Below are positions 43,801 through 54,000 of a stretch of DNA of 64,000 bases, piece after piece. The position numbers and the translations under genes are program-made. Numbering within the stretch: position 1 is the stretch's first letter; every line of letters begins with the position of its first letter. The stretch is taken from positions 372,001-436,000 of the forward strand of contig CBDDKM010000010.1 of assembly GCA_965230225.1 (NCBI GenBank). Reading direction: 5' to 3'. The notes under the pieces are model-generated. The model did no database searches. It was not told where the DNA came from and saw only the letters and a program-made list of their open reading frames with translations. This DNA is from CALSMU01 sp965230225. GTDB lineage: Bacteria > Bacteroidota > Bacteroidia > Flavobacteriales_D > Parvicellaceae.

Positions 43801-44920
43801 TGCACATGTCGTACCATGCCTGACCATCAGAATCGCTACCGTCTGTTGCTCTTCCAAGGATGTTAGGAGAATCCGCAATTTCATAAAACGTAGCTCCTCC
43901 ATCATCTGATCGGTACATGTGTGCAAAAGTGAGTTGATTTGCTATTAACACATAAACCCTATTTGGATCGGCGGGAGTAACCGCCACAAACATTCTACTT
44001 TTAATGGGAACATTAGGCACCATTGCCCAACTCAATCCACCATCATAAGACATTTCCAATCGATTAGAACGAACAGCATAAATGATACTTGGATCGTCCG
44101 GTTTAAATTCGAAATCGATGTAAGAAGTAGAAACAGATGTTTTCGTCCAGTTAGCCCCGGCATCTGTACTTCTATACATCCCACTAGAAGTGGCTGCTAT
44201 AATAACTTCATTACTGTCTGGATGAATCCTCATTTCGTTAACAGTTCTGTCGCCCATTCCGGTATTGGTTTGAACAAACGATTGTCCTCCATCGGTACTT
44301 TTAAATACACCAAGTCCCGGAGCATCGTCCGCATCTCTATCTCCCGTACCAATGTAAATTACGTTTGGGTTAACAGGGTCTATGGCTATTGCGGAAACAC
44401 CTAGAGTTGCCAGCTGATCTGTTGTGGTACTCCAGCTTTGGCCATTATCCGTAGAACTCCATAATCCACCAGCAGGCGCTCCTAAATAAATGGTATTAGG
44501 GTCAGTCGGGTGAAATGCGATGGTATTGATTCTTCCTACTCCGGGAATATCTCCCTGAGAAGTAGTTTGATTAAAATTTGGACCAAGAGGGTGCCAGTTT
44601 CCATTTAGGGATTTTGGAACTGCCAAGTTCTGAATAGCACTGTACGTTTTAGATGGAGATGGCTTATTTCCCAGTTCATCCACATGCTTATTCATTCTAT
44701 GTTCCCAACGCTTAAATGGCTTATATCCACTACCTGGATTTACGGCTCTGTTTTCCCAATATAACTCAAAAGCTCTTTGAGTTTGAAAGAAGTTAGCATT
44801 TGGATCCTTCATCATTTCTATCCAGTACGGATAGTTAGAAGTGTCGGCAGATTGAGCACCAACCTTTAATCCAAAGCATAGAATAGTAAGGGTAAGAACA
44901 ATGGTGTGAATAAATTTCAT
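40826..44920 (-). CDS. VPS10/BNR beta-propeller exoprotein with T9SS sorting domain
   Basis: 1364 residues. Signal peptide (1-23, ending VGAQ), then a long beta-propeller region (about 110-770) of sortilin/BNR type with repeated STDGGQSF, SSDGGATW, SDDGGATF, STDAGANW motifs; a spacer (about 790-890); a concanavalin-like/DUF8202-type region (about 895-1260: LWLSGQNDVFETAGG); and a type A sorting domain (about 1290-1364, VYPNLSSGVF). Probably an adhesin or glycan-binding surface protein; propellers of this family sit in sortilins and sialidases, but no catalytic residues can be assigned. ATG 44920 follows a -7 box on the same strand; the earlier TTG start is not used. Confidence 0.85.
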   Translation of the reverse strand: MKFIHTIVLTLTILCFGLKVGAQSADTSNYPYWIEMMKDPNANFFQTQRAFELYWENRAVNPGSGYKPFKRWEHRMNKHVDELGNKPSPSKTYSAIQNLAVPKSLNGNWHPLGPNFNQTTSQGDIPGVGRINTIAFHPTDPNTIYLGAPAGGLWSSTDNGQSWSTTTDQLATLGVSAIAIDPVNPNVIYIGTGDRDADDAPGLGVFKSTDGGQSFVQTNTGMGDRTVNEMRIHPDSNEVIIAATSSGMYRSTDAGANWTKTSVSTSYIDFEFKPDDPSIIYAVRSNRLEMSYDGGLSWAMVPNVPIKSRMFVAVTPADPNRVYVLIANQLTFAHMYRSDDGGATFYEIADSPNILGRATDGSDSDGQAWYDMCIEADPVDPDVVYVGGIRVFKSSDGGATWLHNSDGVHVDMHYLRFSPHTNELYLGNDGGIYRSDVNNAGWTDISNNMVIGQIYKIGQSQTNPNDIITGFQDNGTMLFDGVHWVRGTGGDGMECAYDPIDDNYIYSTIYYGSIYRSNNGGANFPRIAGNGVNNITESGAWVTPFCIGEHNNGTMYAGYANAWRTVRLKEADKDSVLWEQISTTFGTGTCSVIEHSPADSNLLYVVKSNKIYRSNNCNDVAANVTWTTINGSGTITDLEAHPTDTSVLWKTVGDNVFISDNQGQSWINITGNLPAITKTCIVHDVESNYGVYVGTTAGVYYIDSTMTQWESFGDGMPASSEITELEIYYGAGGVEKKLRASTYGRGLWESDLRTTAVTNFPSTPLMFMGDNNLKKEVYTDFEVDVVFYKQLENVDVTGFDVSDVAVSNATLNGISGGPAEYTLNLSPISPGVISMYISDSVILDLDTIPNLESDTFYVYYNDQIPQLGYTGPGGVGSDQQLALWLSGQNDVFETAGGTALISDSVEVESWEDRSIYQIDVSQSNPNRKPLFRMGVNGVSGLNAIEFKPDTSTNSGDNLVANQVVPGKNFAVLSVAQSNTNPFNHHAWLGSARTPNGYIIHSNKNSNSFYPVVIDQNEDYWGGPTISVPQTEIPHIYGFAFCENPITGYMLTGYDGNDEERGNDNFGGRDEVTPIDINLGWDYNSRFGDGKIAEHFIYNTGLGHSHFKIVRNYLGSMYQIDLGDNDHFAHDNVYRFNLAGIGRENQFDYHNDAQGTGIVRMRNANSLEDSDYLLWADDNTSYDSWFGTATPLNIDRVERTWRVDETGEVGTVEIRIPVADLPSTSDHYVVLTSSVQDFSVNSYATQLNVNNDTLVGFIDFNDDVYFTIASANDLEIKLINEDHSTLDLTVYPNLSSGVFQVVVSDESEIEGELAIYNVLGQIVHHENVVGIEKVVREFSHLNSGKYIVKFWNSSNSQSKPLMIIK

Positions 44921-45252
44921 AGTAGATATGATGTGGTTCGCCAAAAATAGTAATTATATCCGCTGAAAAGTCATACTAAAGTAGTATCTAAAGTTTCCAG
45001 AATTACCTTATTAAAGTAGGGCATACCATTCCCTAGCTACAACAAACCTATTAGCCAATTTTTATCCCGTTCCATTGCTAACTATCATCCTCATTAAGAA
45101 TTAGCCAACTTAAAAATGCTTTTTCATATTGGGTAAAATGATTTTGATTGAAGATATTTAACCGTTGATTGAAACTAAGATTACCTTTTATACCTTTTTC
45201 TTCTTACATTGATGGAAGGATACTATTTTTACCAACTCTTACATTACTGACT
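44921..45252. promoter_or_regulatory. Divergent promoter region with direct repeats
   Basis: 332 bases between the propeller gene (minus) and the RND adaptor gene (plus). The minus strand has TATTTTTG at 44949-44942, an exact -7 consensus 21 bases from that gene's ATG. On the plus side TTGATTGAA occurs twice, at 45144-45152 and 45165-45173, 21 bases apart (two helical turns), 79 bases before the adaptor ATG, which suits a regulator site. There is also ATACT/AGTAT dyad near 44974-44988. No ORF recognised. Confidence 0.45.
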
Positions 45253-46422
45253 ATGAAAACAAGACATATCCTGATAATTGTATCGTCTATTTTACTGCTG
45301 ATTTTGATCTCTATGATTAGCATGATGTCCTACCAAAGTGGTGTGGATTATGGTGAAAAAAATGCAGAGAAAATCCGTGAACAAAAGAAGGAGCAAATGG
45401 ATCCGATTAACGATTCGGTTGCCCCAAAATATGTAACGGTAAACACTTATAAAAATGATAGTGTTCCGGTAACTGTGCACGGTTACGGACGAGTTGTGTC
45501 TACTTCCACTATTAATGTTACAACTGAAGTTCAGGGAAAACTTTCATCTAAAATTCAGTTAAAAAAGGGAGAGAAATTTTCAAAAGGGCAAGTTCTTTTT
45601 ACGCTTAACGATTCGGATGCCAGATTGGCTCTTCAGGCAAGAAAAAGTAACTTCCTGAGTTTAATTACTTCGATTCTGCCAGATCTTAAAATCGACTACC
45701 CGGATAACTATCAAAACTGGAGCGATTTCTTCGATAATATCATGGTTAATCGTCCACTTCCAAATATGCCAAATTTCAAGTCGTTTAAGGAGAAGAACTT
45801 CATTGTTTCGAGAAACATCTTAAGTGAATACTTTAACATTAGAAGTGATGAAGAAAGACTTAGAAAATATGTTATCACGGCACCTTTTGATGGAAGTATA
45901 ATTGATGCATTTACTGACGAAGGAGCCATTGTTGGACCTGGGTCGCCTGTAATTAGTATCATCAGAAATGGAGAAATGGAAATTGAAATCTCTATTAGTA
46001 AAGATGATGTAGACCAGGTTAAAATTGATGCCCAGGCCAAATTAACCGATGAGAACAGCAAATCGTACACTGGAAAAGTAAGCCGGATTGGAGATTATAT
46101 CAATCAACAAACACAAACGGTTCCGGTTTTTATAGCAATCGATCAAACTTCCGACAACTTATTTAACGGAATGTACCTGGATGGTTCAATAGAGTGCAGC
46201 GGTTTTGAAAATGTTATTGAGATTCCACGTAAGGCGCTGATCAATAATAAAGAAGTATATACGGTTCAAAAGGGATTGCTAACCACTACCTCTATTGAAG
46301 TTAAATCGTTCAAGGATAATTCGGTAATTGTTTCAGGAGTAAAGGATAATGTTCCGATTGTAATTGAGCCTGTTTTAAACGCTAAGGAGAACATGGAAGT
46401 TGAAACCATAATGGCTAAATAA
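45253..46422 (+). CDS. RND efflux periplasmic adaptor (HlyD/MFP family)
   Basis: 389 residues, membrane-fusion protein linking an inner-membrane RND pump to its outer-membrane channel. N-terminal membrane anchor (about 5-26), lipoyl-like halves (YVTVNTYKNDSVPVTVHGYGRVVSTSTINVTTEVQGKL ... APFDGSIIDAFTDEGAIVGPGSPVISI), a short helical hairpin (about 115-190), and beta-barrel/MP domains (ISKDDVDQVKIDAQAKL...). First gene of a three-gene unit with the pump (9-base gap) and TolC-type channel. I start at ATG 45253 because the longer frame adds 28 residues of unconserved leader before the hydrophobic anchor. Confidence 0.9.
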   Translation: MKTRHILIIVSSILLLILISMISMMSYQSGVDYGEKNAEKIREQKKEQMDPINDSVAPKYVTVNTYKNDSVPVTVHGYGRVVSTSTINVTTEVQGKLSSKIQLKKGEKFSKGQVLFTLNDSDARLALQARKSNFLSLITSILPDLKIDYPDNYQNWSDFFDNIMVNRPLPNMPNFKSFKEKNFIVSRNILSEYFNIRSDEERLRKYVITAPFDGSIIDAFTDEGAIVGPGSPVISIIRNGEMEIEISISKDDVDQVKIDAQAKLTDENSKSYTGKVSRIGDYINQQTQTVPVFIAIDQTSDNLFNGMYLDGSIECSGFENVIEIPRKALINNKEVYTVQKGLLTTTSIEVKSFKDNSVIVSGVKDNVPIVIEPVLNAKENMEVETIMAK

Positions 46423-46431
46423 GGAACCACC

Positions 46432-49400
46432 ATGAGAAAATTCATTGCCTTTTTTATAAAGTACCCGATATGGTCTAACGCCATATTAATCATTACTGCC
46501 ATAGCCGGTTTAATGAGCTTGTTTACCATGCATCATTCCTTCTTTCCGGAAATGGAACCTAACCAAATTTACATTACGGTTTCTTACACCGGAGCATCAC
46601 CAGAGGAAGTTGAAGATGGTATTACCGACTTAATTGAGGAAGCCATGGTAGGTATAGAAGGAGTAAAAGAAACCTCTTCTAAGTCTCAGGAAAACCTTTG
46701 TAGTGTTACCGTAGAAGCGGAAGAAGGAACTGACCTAAATGTACTTCTGCAAGATGTAAAAAATGCCGTTGATGGAATTAATAACATGCCTTCCGGTGCA
46801 GAACGCCCTATTGTGGTAGCACAAAAAACGAGAGGTATGGGACAAATGGCCGGGATTGTTGGATTTATCTCCCTGAACGGACCGGATGACCTGGAAAAAC
46901 TGAAGGAAATGGCGGATAAGGTGGAAAGAGAATTCCTTACCTCCAAGGTACTTTCTCAGGTAGAAGTATTGGGATATCCTCCTCAAATTATAGCAATAGA
47001 TATTGATGAGCAAGCCTTGCTTAGGTACGGGATAACCTTTGATGAAGTATCCAACCTGGTTCGAATGAGTAACATGGATATTTCTGGAGGTTCGATTAAG
47101 GCTGATGAAGAAGAATTGTTCATCCGATCAATGAGTAAATCTACCGATCCGGAAGAAATTAAAGAATATGTAGTTCGTGCACTTCCCGACGGGCAATTGA
47201 TCCGACTAAAAGACATTGCCACAGTTAATCTGGAATTCTCTGATATACCAGTTAAAAACTTCGTTAATGGTCAGCGTAGTGTTACTTTCTTAGTTAAGAA
47301 ATTAAACACGGAAGACATTAAAGTGATCTCAAATTACATCTACGATTTTGTGGAAGAGTTTAATGAGGAAAACGATGAGTACAGCATGCAACCATTGTTT
47401 ATGTTTAACGATATGCTGAACCAAAGAATTAGCATGCTGGGTACTAACCTGTTTTGGGGGCTAGTTCTGGTTTGTGTTGTTCTTGGTTTCTTCCTGAGTT
47501 TAAGACTCTCCCTTTGGGTGGCATTTGGTATTCCTTTCTCTATGGTGGGGATGTTTGCTCTAGGAGCCATGTATGGAATGACAGTGAACATGATTTCGTT
47601 ATTCGGGATGATTCTAGTAGTAGGGATTTTGGTGGATGATGGAATTGTAATTGCCGAAAATATCTATTCGCATTTTGAACGAGGAAAAACACCAATGCGT
47701 GCAGCATTAGATGGTACTATGGAAGTATTGTCGTCCGTTTTTACATCGGTGTTAACCACCATTGTAGCATTCGGGTTCTTACTCTTTGTTGGAGGAGATA
47801 TGGCCATGATGGAGGAAATGGCCTTTAGTGTGGTGGCCTGTTTGATCTTCTCTCTGGTGGAGGCATTCCTTATTTTACCTGCCCACCTTTCGCACAAATA
47901 CATACTGGAGCCAACAAAAATGGGATGGTATCAACGTAGAAGGTCCAAAATTGAAAATGGCATTTTGAAAGTGCGTGGATGGTACAAGAAAATGCTTACT
48001 AAACTGATGAACATTTACAGAGGTTCTGTATTTGGTCCTTTGCTCTTTATAGTAGTGGTTCTTGCTTTGTTAATCTCTGGAATCATCAAAACCGCATTTT
48101 ACCCCAATATTCCATTCAACGATGTAGGAATTGATATTGCCTTTAAACCAGGTGATCGAGAAGATCAGACGGAAAGTTTTTTGTGGTATCTGGACGATGT
48201 AGTTCACGAGTATAAAGGTGAACTATACGACAGGTATGGAGATTCTTTAATTACTTACGTTTCTATGAATTTAGGTTCTACGGAGCGTGTAGGTGAAATG
48301 GGAAGTCATTGTGGTTCCATGAGAATTTCCGTTAAGGAAAACACTCACATTTCCACCATGGATATTGCCAACGAAATTAAAGACAAAATCCACCCTGACT
48401 CTGTAAAAAGATTAGAGAAGTTTGCTGTTGGTGGAGATACTCCATTTGGTAGAGACATTTCCCTTTCTCTTCAAAGCGAAAACCCTGAGCAATTACAAGA
48501 TGCTACCAAATGGTTATTGGATAAAATTAAGTCCATAGACGAGGTTAAAGACATCAACGATAACTCGGCTATTGGGAACAGAGAGATCCACATTGAACTA
48601 AGGTCCAAGGCCTACATGGTAGGGTTAAACGAGTCCATGATCATGACTCAGATTAGACAAGGATTCTTTGGACAGGAAATCCAACGTGTAATTATTGGTA
48701 GAGATGAAGTAAGAATCTGGACCAGATATCCGTTGGACGATAGAAATTCCATTGGTGATTTAGATAATATGAGAATCAAAGCATTAAATGGACAGGAATT
48801 CTTGTTATCCGAATTAGTTGATTACGACATTAAACGTGGTAAAGTAACCATCCGACACATTAATGGTAAGCAGGAAGTTAGACTTAACGGAAGCTTATAT
48901 AATGGAGAATTGGCTTCTACCATCAACGAAGAAATAAAGCGTGAATATCTGGAGAACATAAGCTCCGTCTTCCCTGATGTTTCCTATGAGGTAAAAGGAC
49001 AGGCAGAAAGAGCGGCAGATTCCGGTAAAAGACTAGGTATAGCATTTATGTTGGGAGTATTCTTAATTCTCATTATCCTTTCGCTAAACTTCTCCTCATT
49101 CTATCAGGCTCGATTAATTATGATGGTTATTCCTGTGGGTATATTCAGTGCCATTCTGGGGCATGGAATTGTTGGGATACCATTTAGTATGTTTAGCTTT
49201 TGGGGAGTTATTGCCTTAGTTGGTATTTTGGTAAATGATGCTGTTGTAATGTTGGATCAATACAATCGAAACCTTAAAGCTGGTTTGGATACAAAAGCTG
49301 CTGCAATTGAAGCAGGAACTTCCAGGTTTAGACCTATTATTTTAACGTCCATTACCACCATTGTTGGACTGTACCCGTTAATTCTGGAAAAAAGCTTTCA

Positions 49401-49665
49401 GGCTCAGTTCCTTGTTCCAATGGCTGTATCTGTTGCCTATGGAGTATTGTTTGGAACCTTAATACTACTATTCTTCTTCCCTGTTCTACTAATGTACTTT
49501 GCAGACATAAGAAGAGCCAGATGGTGGTTATGGAGAGGTGGTAAAGAGGCTCCTACCCGAATTGAGGTAGAACCGATTACCAAACACATGAAACGTTCAG
49601 CTGCGTTGGACGATATAGATCAAACATTGTTGAACTCACAGGAGGAAACTCCTACAGACCTATAA
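46432..49665 (+). CDS. RND multidrug-type efflux transporter permease
   Basis: 1077 residues with the AcrB-family architecture: 12 membrane segments and two large periplasmic loops. TM4 has the proton-relay pair D402-D403 (VVGILVDDGIVIAENIYSHFERG), and TM10 has GILVNDAVVMLDQYNRN, where the Lys of AcrB is Asn, as in many non-AcrB HAE-1 pumps. The porter region GASPEEVEDGITDLIEEAM is conserved. A proton-driven exporter of drugs, lipids or other hydrophobic compounds; substrate cannot be read from sequence. Translated 9 bases after the adaptor gene and followed 10 bases later by the channel gene. Confidence 0.95.
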   Translation: MRKFIAFFIKYPIWSNAILIITAIAGLMSLFTMHHSFFPEMEPNQIYITVSYTGASPEEVEDGITDLIEEAMVGIEGVKETSSKSQENLCSVTVEAEEGTDLNVLLQDVKNAVDGINNMPSGAERPIVVAQKTRGMGQMAGIVGFISLNGPDDLEKLKEMADKVEREFLTSKVLSQVEVLGYPPQIIAIDIDEQALLRYGITFDEVSNLVRMSNMDISGGSIKADEEELFIRSMSKSTDPEEIKEYVVRALPDGQLIRLKDIATVNLEFSDIPVKNFVNGQRSVTFLVKKLNTEDIKVISNYIYDFVEEFNEENDEYSMQPLFMFNDMLNQRISMLGTNLFWGLVLVCVVLGFFLSLRLSLWVAFGIPFSMVGMFALGAMYGMTVNMISLFGMILVVGILVDDGIVIAENIYSHFERGKTPMRAALDGTMEVLSSVFTSVLTTIVAFGFLLFVGGDMAMMEEMAFSVVACLIFSLVEAFLILPAHLSHKYILEPTKMGWYQRRRSKIENGILKVRGWYKKMLTKLMNIYRGSVFGPLLFIVVVLALLISGIIKTAFYPNIPFNDVGIDIAFKPGDREDQTESFLWYLDDVVHEYKGELYDRYGDSLITYVSMNLGSTERVGEMGSHCGSMRISVKENTHISTMDIANEIKDKIHPDSVKRLEKFAVGGDTPFGRDISLSLQSENPEQLQDATKWLLDKIKSIDEVKDINDNSAIGNREIHIELRSKAYMVGLNESMIMTQIRQGFFGQEIQRVIIGRDEVRIWTRYPLDDRNSIGDLDNMRIKALNGQEFLLSELVDYDIKRGKVTIRHINGKQEVRLNGSLYNGELASTINEEIKREYLENISSVFPDVSYEVKGQAERAADSGKRLGIAFMLGVFLILIILSLNFSSFYQARLIMMVIPVGIFSAILGHGIVGIPFSMFSFWGVIALVGILVNDAVVMLDQYNRNLKAGLDTKAAAIEAGTSRFRPIILTSITTIVGLYPLILEKSFQAQFLVPMAVSVAYGVLFGTLILLFFFPVLLMYFADIRRARWWLWRGGKEAPTRIEVEPITKHMKRSAALDDIDQTLLNSQEETPTDL

Positions 49666-49675
49666 AACATTGAAC

Positions 49676-50998
49676 ATGAAAAAAGTACTATTACTGATTT
49701 TCATATGGCCAATTACACTCTTTGCTCAGGAGGAATTAACTCTTTCTGATGCAATTCAGGTTGGCCTGAAACAAAATTTCGACATACAACTTGCACAAAA
49801 AAACACCCAGATTAACCAAATACAAAATACCTGGGGGCAAGCAGGTAGATATCCTAAAGTAGACATCAATATTGTACAGGGAAATAATCTTTCGGATCAG
49901 AGTAATAACCCTACCTCATTTATTCAGGCATTGTTGATCTCTAATTCTTTGCAAGGATCTGCTAATTTGAACTGGGTACTGTTTAATGGTTTCGCGGTTA
50001 AAGCCAATAAGCAAAAGTTGGAACAACTGGTTGCACAGAGCGAAGGAAACGAGGCTGTGATTGTTGAAAATACTATACAAGGAATCATTTTAGGATACTA
50101 TAACGCTAAGTTACAGCGTGAAAAAATGGCCTTACTAAAAAATGTTTTAATACTTAGTAGAGACAAGTATAATTACGAAAAAACAAAGGAAGAACTTGGG
50201 ATTAAAACCAGTATTGACATGTTGCAATACGAGTCTGCCTACTTAACGGATTCTTCCAATGTAATTATGCAGGAATTGGCCTATAAAAATGCCGTTCGAA
50301 ATCTCAACTTAATAATGGGAGTGGATGTAAACCAACAGTGGGTATTAACCGATAAGTTAATTACTGAAACTCCTATGTACGACTACGAAGCATTAAAATC
50401 CAAAATGCTGGATAATAACATAAACATTAAAAACCAGATCGTTAATCTGGAGTTGTTAAAACAAGACATCACTCTAGCTAAAACCAGTATGTACCCCGTT
50501 ATTTCCTTTAACTCGGGGGCTTCCTACTCTGCCAACAGATATAAGATTAACGATTTCCCTACTCCGGGTACTGCTTCTACTTCTAACGGAGCCAACCTGA
50601 ACTACTTTGCCAACTTTACATTGAACTTTAAAATATTTGATGGTGGAAAGGTTAAAAGAGCTATTCAAGCGGTTCAGATACAAGAAGACATTACTAACCT
50701 GAACATGGAGAAGTTAAAACAACAACTTACTCAGGAGTTGGCCAATCATTACGATGTGTACAATACCAGATTAACCATATTTGAGATTAATAAAAAAGCT
50801 TATGAAGTGGCTAGAGCTAACTTTGATGCTGCCAAGCTTAAGGAAAATTCGGGGTTAATTAACTCTTTTAATTTGAGAGATATTGAAATGGCTTATTTAA
50901 GGGCAGGAACAAACCTATTCGATTCCATGTTCAATTTAATGGACTCTAAAACAAACTTAATTAGGTTGACGGGAGGAATTGTTGATCAAAAGGAATAA
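49676..50998 (+). CDS. TolC-family outer-membrane efflux channel
   Basis: 440 residues, signal peptide (1-17, ending LFAQ) and two OEP domains (about 20-215 and 235-435) rich in coiled-coil helices (KEELGIKTSIDMLQYESAYLTDSSNVIMQE) with GYYNAKLQREK and GGKVKRAIQAVQIQ typical of the family. Forms the trimeric outer-membrane duct of the RND pump encoded just upstream. ATG 49676 is preferred over the TTG at 49670. Tail to tail with the giant repeat protein gene, three bases apart. Confidence 0.93.
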   Translation: MKKVLLLIFIWPITLFAQEELTLSDAIQVGLKQNFDIQLAQKNTQINQIQNTWGQAGRYPKVDINIVQGNNLSDQSNNPTSFIQALLISNSLQGSANLNWVLFNGFAVKANKQKLEQLVAQSEGNEAVIVENTIQGIILGYYNAKLQREKMALLKNVLILSRDKYNYEKTKEELGIKTSIDMLQYESAYLTDSSNVIMQELAYKNAVRNLNLIMGVDVNQQWVLTDKLITETPMYDYEALKSKMLDNNINIKNQIVNLELLKQDITLAKTSMYPVISFNSGASYSANRYKINDFPTPGTASTSNGANLNYFANFTLNFKIFDGGKVKRAIQAVQIQEDITNLNMEKLKQQLTQELANHYDVYNTRLTIFEINKKAYEVARANFDAAKLKENSGLINSFNLRDIEMAYLRAGTNLFDSMFNLMDSKTNLIRLTGGIVDQKE

Positions 50999-51001
50999 GG
51001 A

Positions 51002-54000
51002 TTAATCTCCACTAGTTTCTGTATCCCAAATCATTTCTGAGATAGCTCCTCCATTTTTAAAATGGTAAGTTCCCCATCTTGAAGTTACTTTTTTGTACTC
51101 ATCTCCTTTATTTCCTTTCACTACGATTCGAATAATGGTAACTTCTATTACTACTCCATTTCCGTTTCTTCTTTCGTACATTTTTTCAGTAACTCCTTGT
51201 GGATACTGCTCAGCAAGCTTTTGTTGATTCTCATCTACAAACCTGGTATCGCTATAATGTTTTACCTCATCCAAACGATTGGCACGCTCGTCTGCTTTAT
51301 CAATATCTGCTTTATTCTGACTGTCAATAGCATCCAACCTATCATCTGTATAATCCACCATATTTACTGCGTTCTCTTTACGAGGATCATCAGCATTAAT
51401 ATACTCTTCGTTTCTTTTTGTTTCTAAGTGCTCTTTCTCTGTGTATAGGTTGTAAGTTTTATCCTTTCCAGCCTCTTCATCCAAAGCCAAAATAGTTAGG
51501 TTTTTGTCCTTGTAATGATCTACTTCAGGAATCATTTCCTGGCGTGGGACATCTGCACCTTCTGCAAACTCAGTAATTCTTGTTTCCAGCTCCTCCAATT
51601 GATCTTCTACACCGTAAGTTACTTTTGTTCCATAATCCATTCTGGTATCTTCCAAATCAGATAATCCATCTTTGTAAGTATCCACTTGTGGAATCATTTC
51701 CTGACGTGGTATATCATTATCTGCCTCTTCTTTAAACCTTTCGGTTCTCAACTCTTCTAACTCACCTCTTGTTTCATAAGTACCACGGATTCCCTCTTCT
51801 GTTAACTCTGTTTTCTCATCCAGTTTAACATCCTTGTATTTCTCCACCTGTGGAATCATGTCCTGACGAGGAATATCATTGTCTGTTTCTTCTTTAAAAC
51901 GCTCTGTTCTCAGCTCTTCCAGATCATCACGGGTTTCATAAGTTCCACGAATTCCTTCTTCTGTTAACTCTGTTTTCTCATCTAGTTTAACATCCTTGTA
52001 TTTCTCTACCTGTGGAATCATATCCTGACGAGGAAGATCATTATCCGTTTCTTCTTTAAAACGCTCTGTTCTCAACTCTTCTAAATCACCACGAGTCTCG
52101 TAAGTTCCACGGATTCCTTCTTCTGTTAACTCTGTTTTCTCATCTAGTTTAACATCCTTGTATTTCTCTACTTGAGGAATCATATCCTGACGAGGAAGAT
52201 CATTATCCGTTTCTTCTTTAAAGCGCTCCGTTCTCAACTCCTCTAAATCAGCTCTGTTTCCATAGGTTACACTTCTACCAACATCTTCTCTATCATCTTC
52301 CTCCGTTAGTTTTTCATCTTTGTAACTCTCTACTTGTGGAATCAATTCTTTACGAGGGTCATCATTTTCTGCTTCCTCTAACGACCTCTTAGTGTTTAGC
52401 CTTTCAAAATCATCGTAATTATCATCACCTCTTTCTTTTTGGAAATCGGTTTCTTCATCCAACTCCTCAATGACCATGTCCTTTCTCTTCTGAATAATTT
52501 CATTTTTATAATCATCCTCATCAATTCTTCCTTGCGTCATTAACAAGTCAACATCCTTTTCTGTATATTTTCCAGTAACCTCTTCTCCATAAGGATTCTT
52601 CAAAAACTCTTCATGATTCTTTTTGCTATCCTCACTTTGTTGTTGAATTTTTTGAGCAGCTAACTGATCTAAAATATCATTAATCTCATCAATTTTTTGT
52701 TGAGGATACGGTGCAGAAGGTTTTAAATCTAATGCATTTTGGAAAGCACCTAAAGACTTTCTGTAGTTCTCAGAACTGAAGCTTTGATTTCCTTCATCGA
52801 TGTATTTTGAGTACTCATCATTGGCTTTATTCTTATTGGCAAGTGCCGCTAAAGCATCGTCTATCCTTCTAATTTGATTAGGCGGGTAAGAATCATCCGG
52901 CTTCATTCCAATAGCCCTCTCATAAAGTGATCGTGCTTTTTCATAATCTTCCGCTTCGAACTTTTGATCAGCTACATCCAATACTTTTCTGTACTGTTTT
53001 TCCACCTCATCTTTAGCCAATCGCTCCATTTCTTTGTTGATCCAATCAATTTGTTCTTGAGGATAAGACTCGGATGGCTTAACACCATTGGCCTCTTTAT
53101 ATAAACCTTTAGCATTGTTCCAATCCTGGTTATCTCTTGCACTATTAGCTCTTGAGATTAACCCATCGTATTTTTCATCAATCAGCTTCTGAGCCTCTTC
53201 ATCCGCCTTATCCGCAGCCATGTCTTTTAATAACTGATCTATTTCATTAATTCTCTTTGGTGGGTATGGATCAGAAGGTCTAATACCCTTAGCTCTTTCG
53301 TAAAGTCCTTTGGATTTCTCGTACTCTTCTGCGGTAAACAACTCGTTTGCTTTATCAATGATCTTTTGGTACTGCTTATCCAACTCCTCATCTGCCAATC
53401 TTTTCATTTCCTGATTGATCCAATCAATTTGCTCCTGAGGATAAGTTTCAGAAGGCTTAATGGCATTTGCTTCTTTATATAACTGCTTGGCGTTATCCCA
53501 ATCCTTTGCATCTCTAGCAGCATTTGCTTTATCAATTGCAGCTACATAAGTAGACTCTAGTTCGTTATTCTTCAATAACTTTTCGATTTCAGCAATTTTT
53601 TGAGGAGGATATGGATCAGATGGACGCATTCCCTGGGCACGTTCAAATAATTCTTTTGCCTTACTATAATCCGAAGCATCAAATTTTTCATTGGCTACAT
53701 CAATTATTTTTTGGTATTGCTGATTCAATTCCTCATCAGCCAACCTTTGCATTTCCTGGTTGATCCAATCGATTTGCTCTTGTGGATACGTTTCGGATGG
53801 CTTAACGGCATTCGCATCCTTGTACAACTGCTTAGCATTATCCCAATCTTTTCCATCTCTGGCAGTATTTGCCTGGGTAATTAAATCGTTATACTCTTTA
53901 GCTTTAGCATCAGCCGCTTCTAATGCAGATAACTTATTAGCAATTTCATCTAACCTCTGCCTAGGATGATCTTCGTCGAACAGCTCCAATGCTTTCGTGT

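Noticed and set aside
51371..52350. CRISPR-like regular spacing
   Set aside because: The 162-bp repeats lie fully within a coding frame without unique spacers; they are protein repeats.
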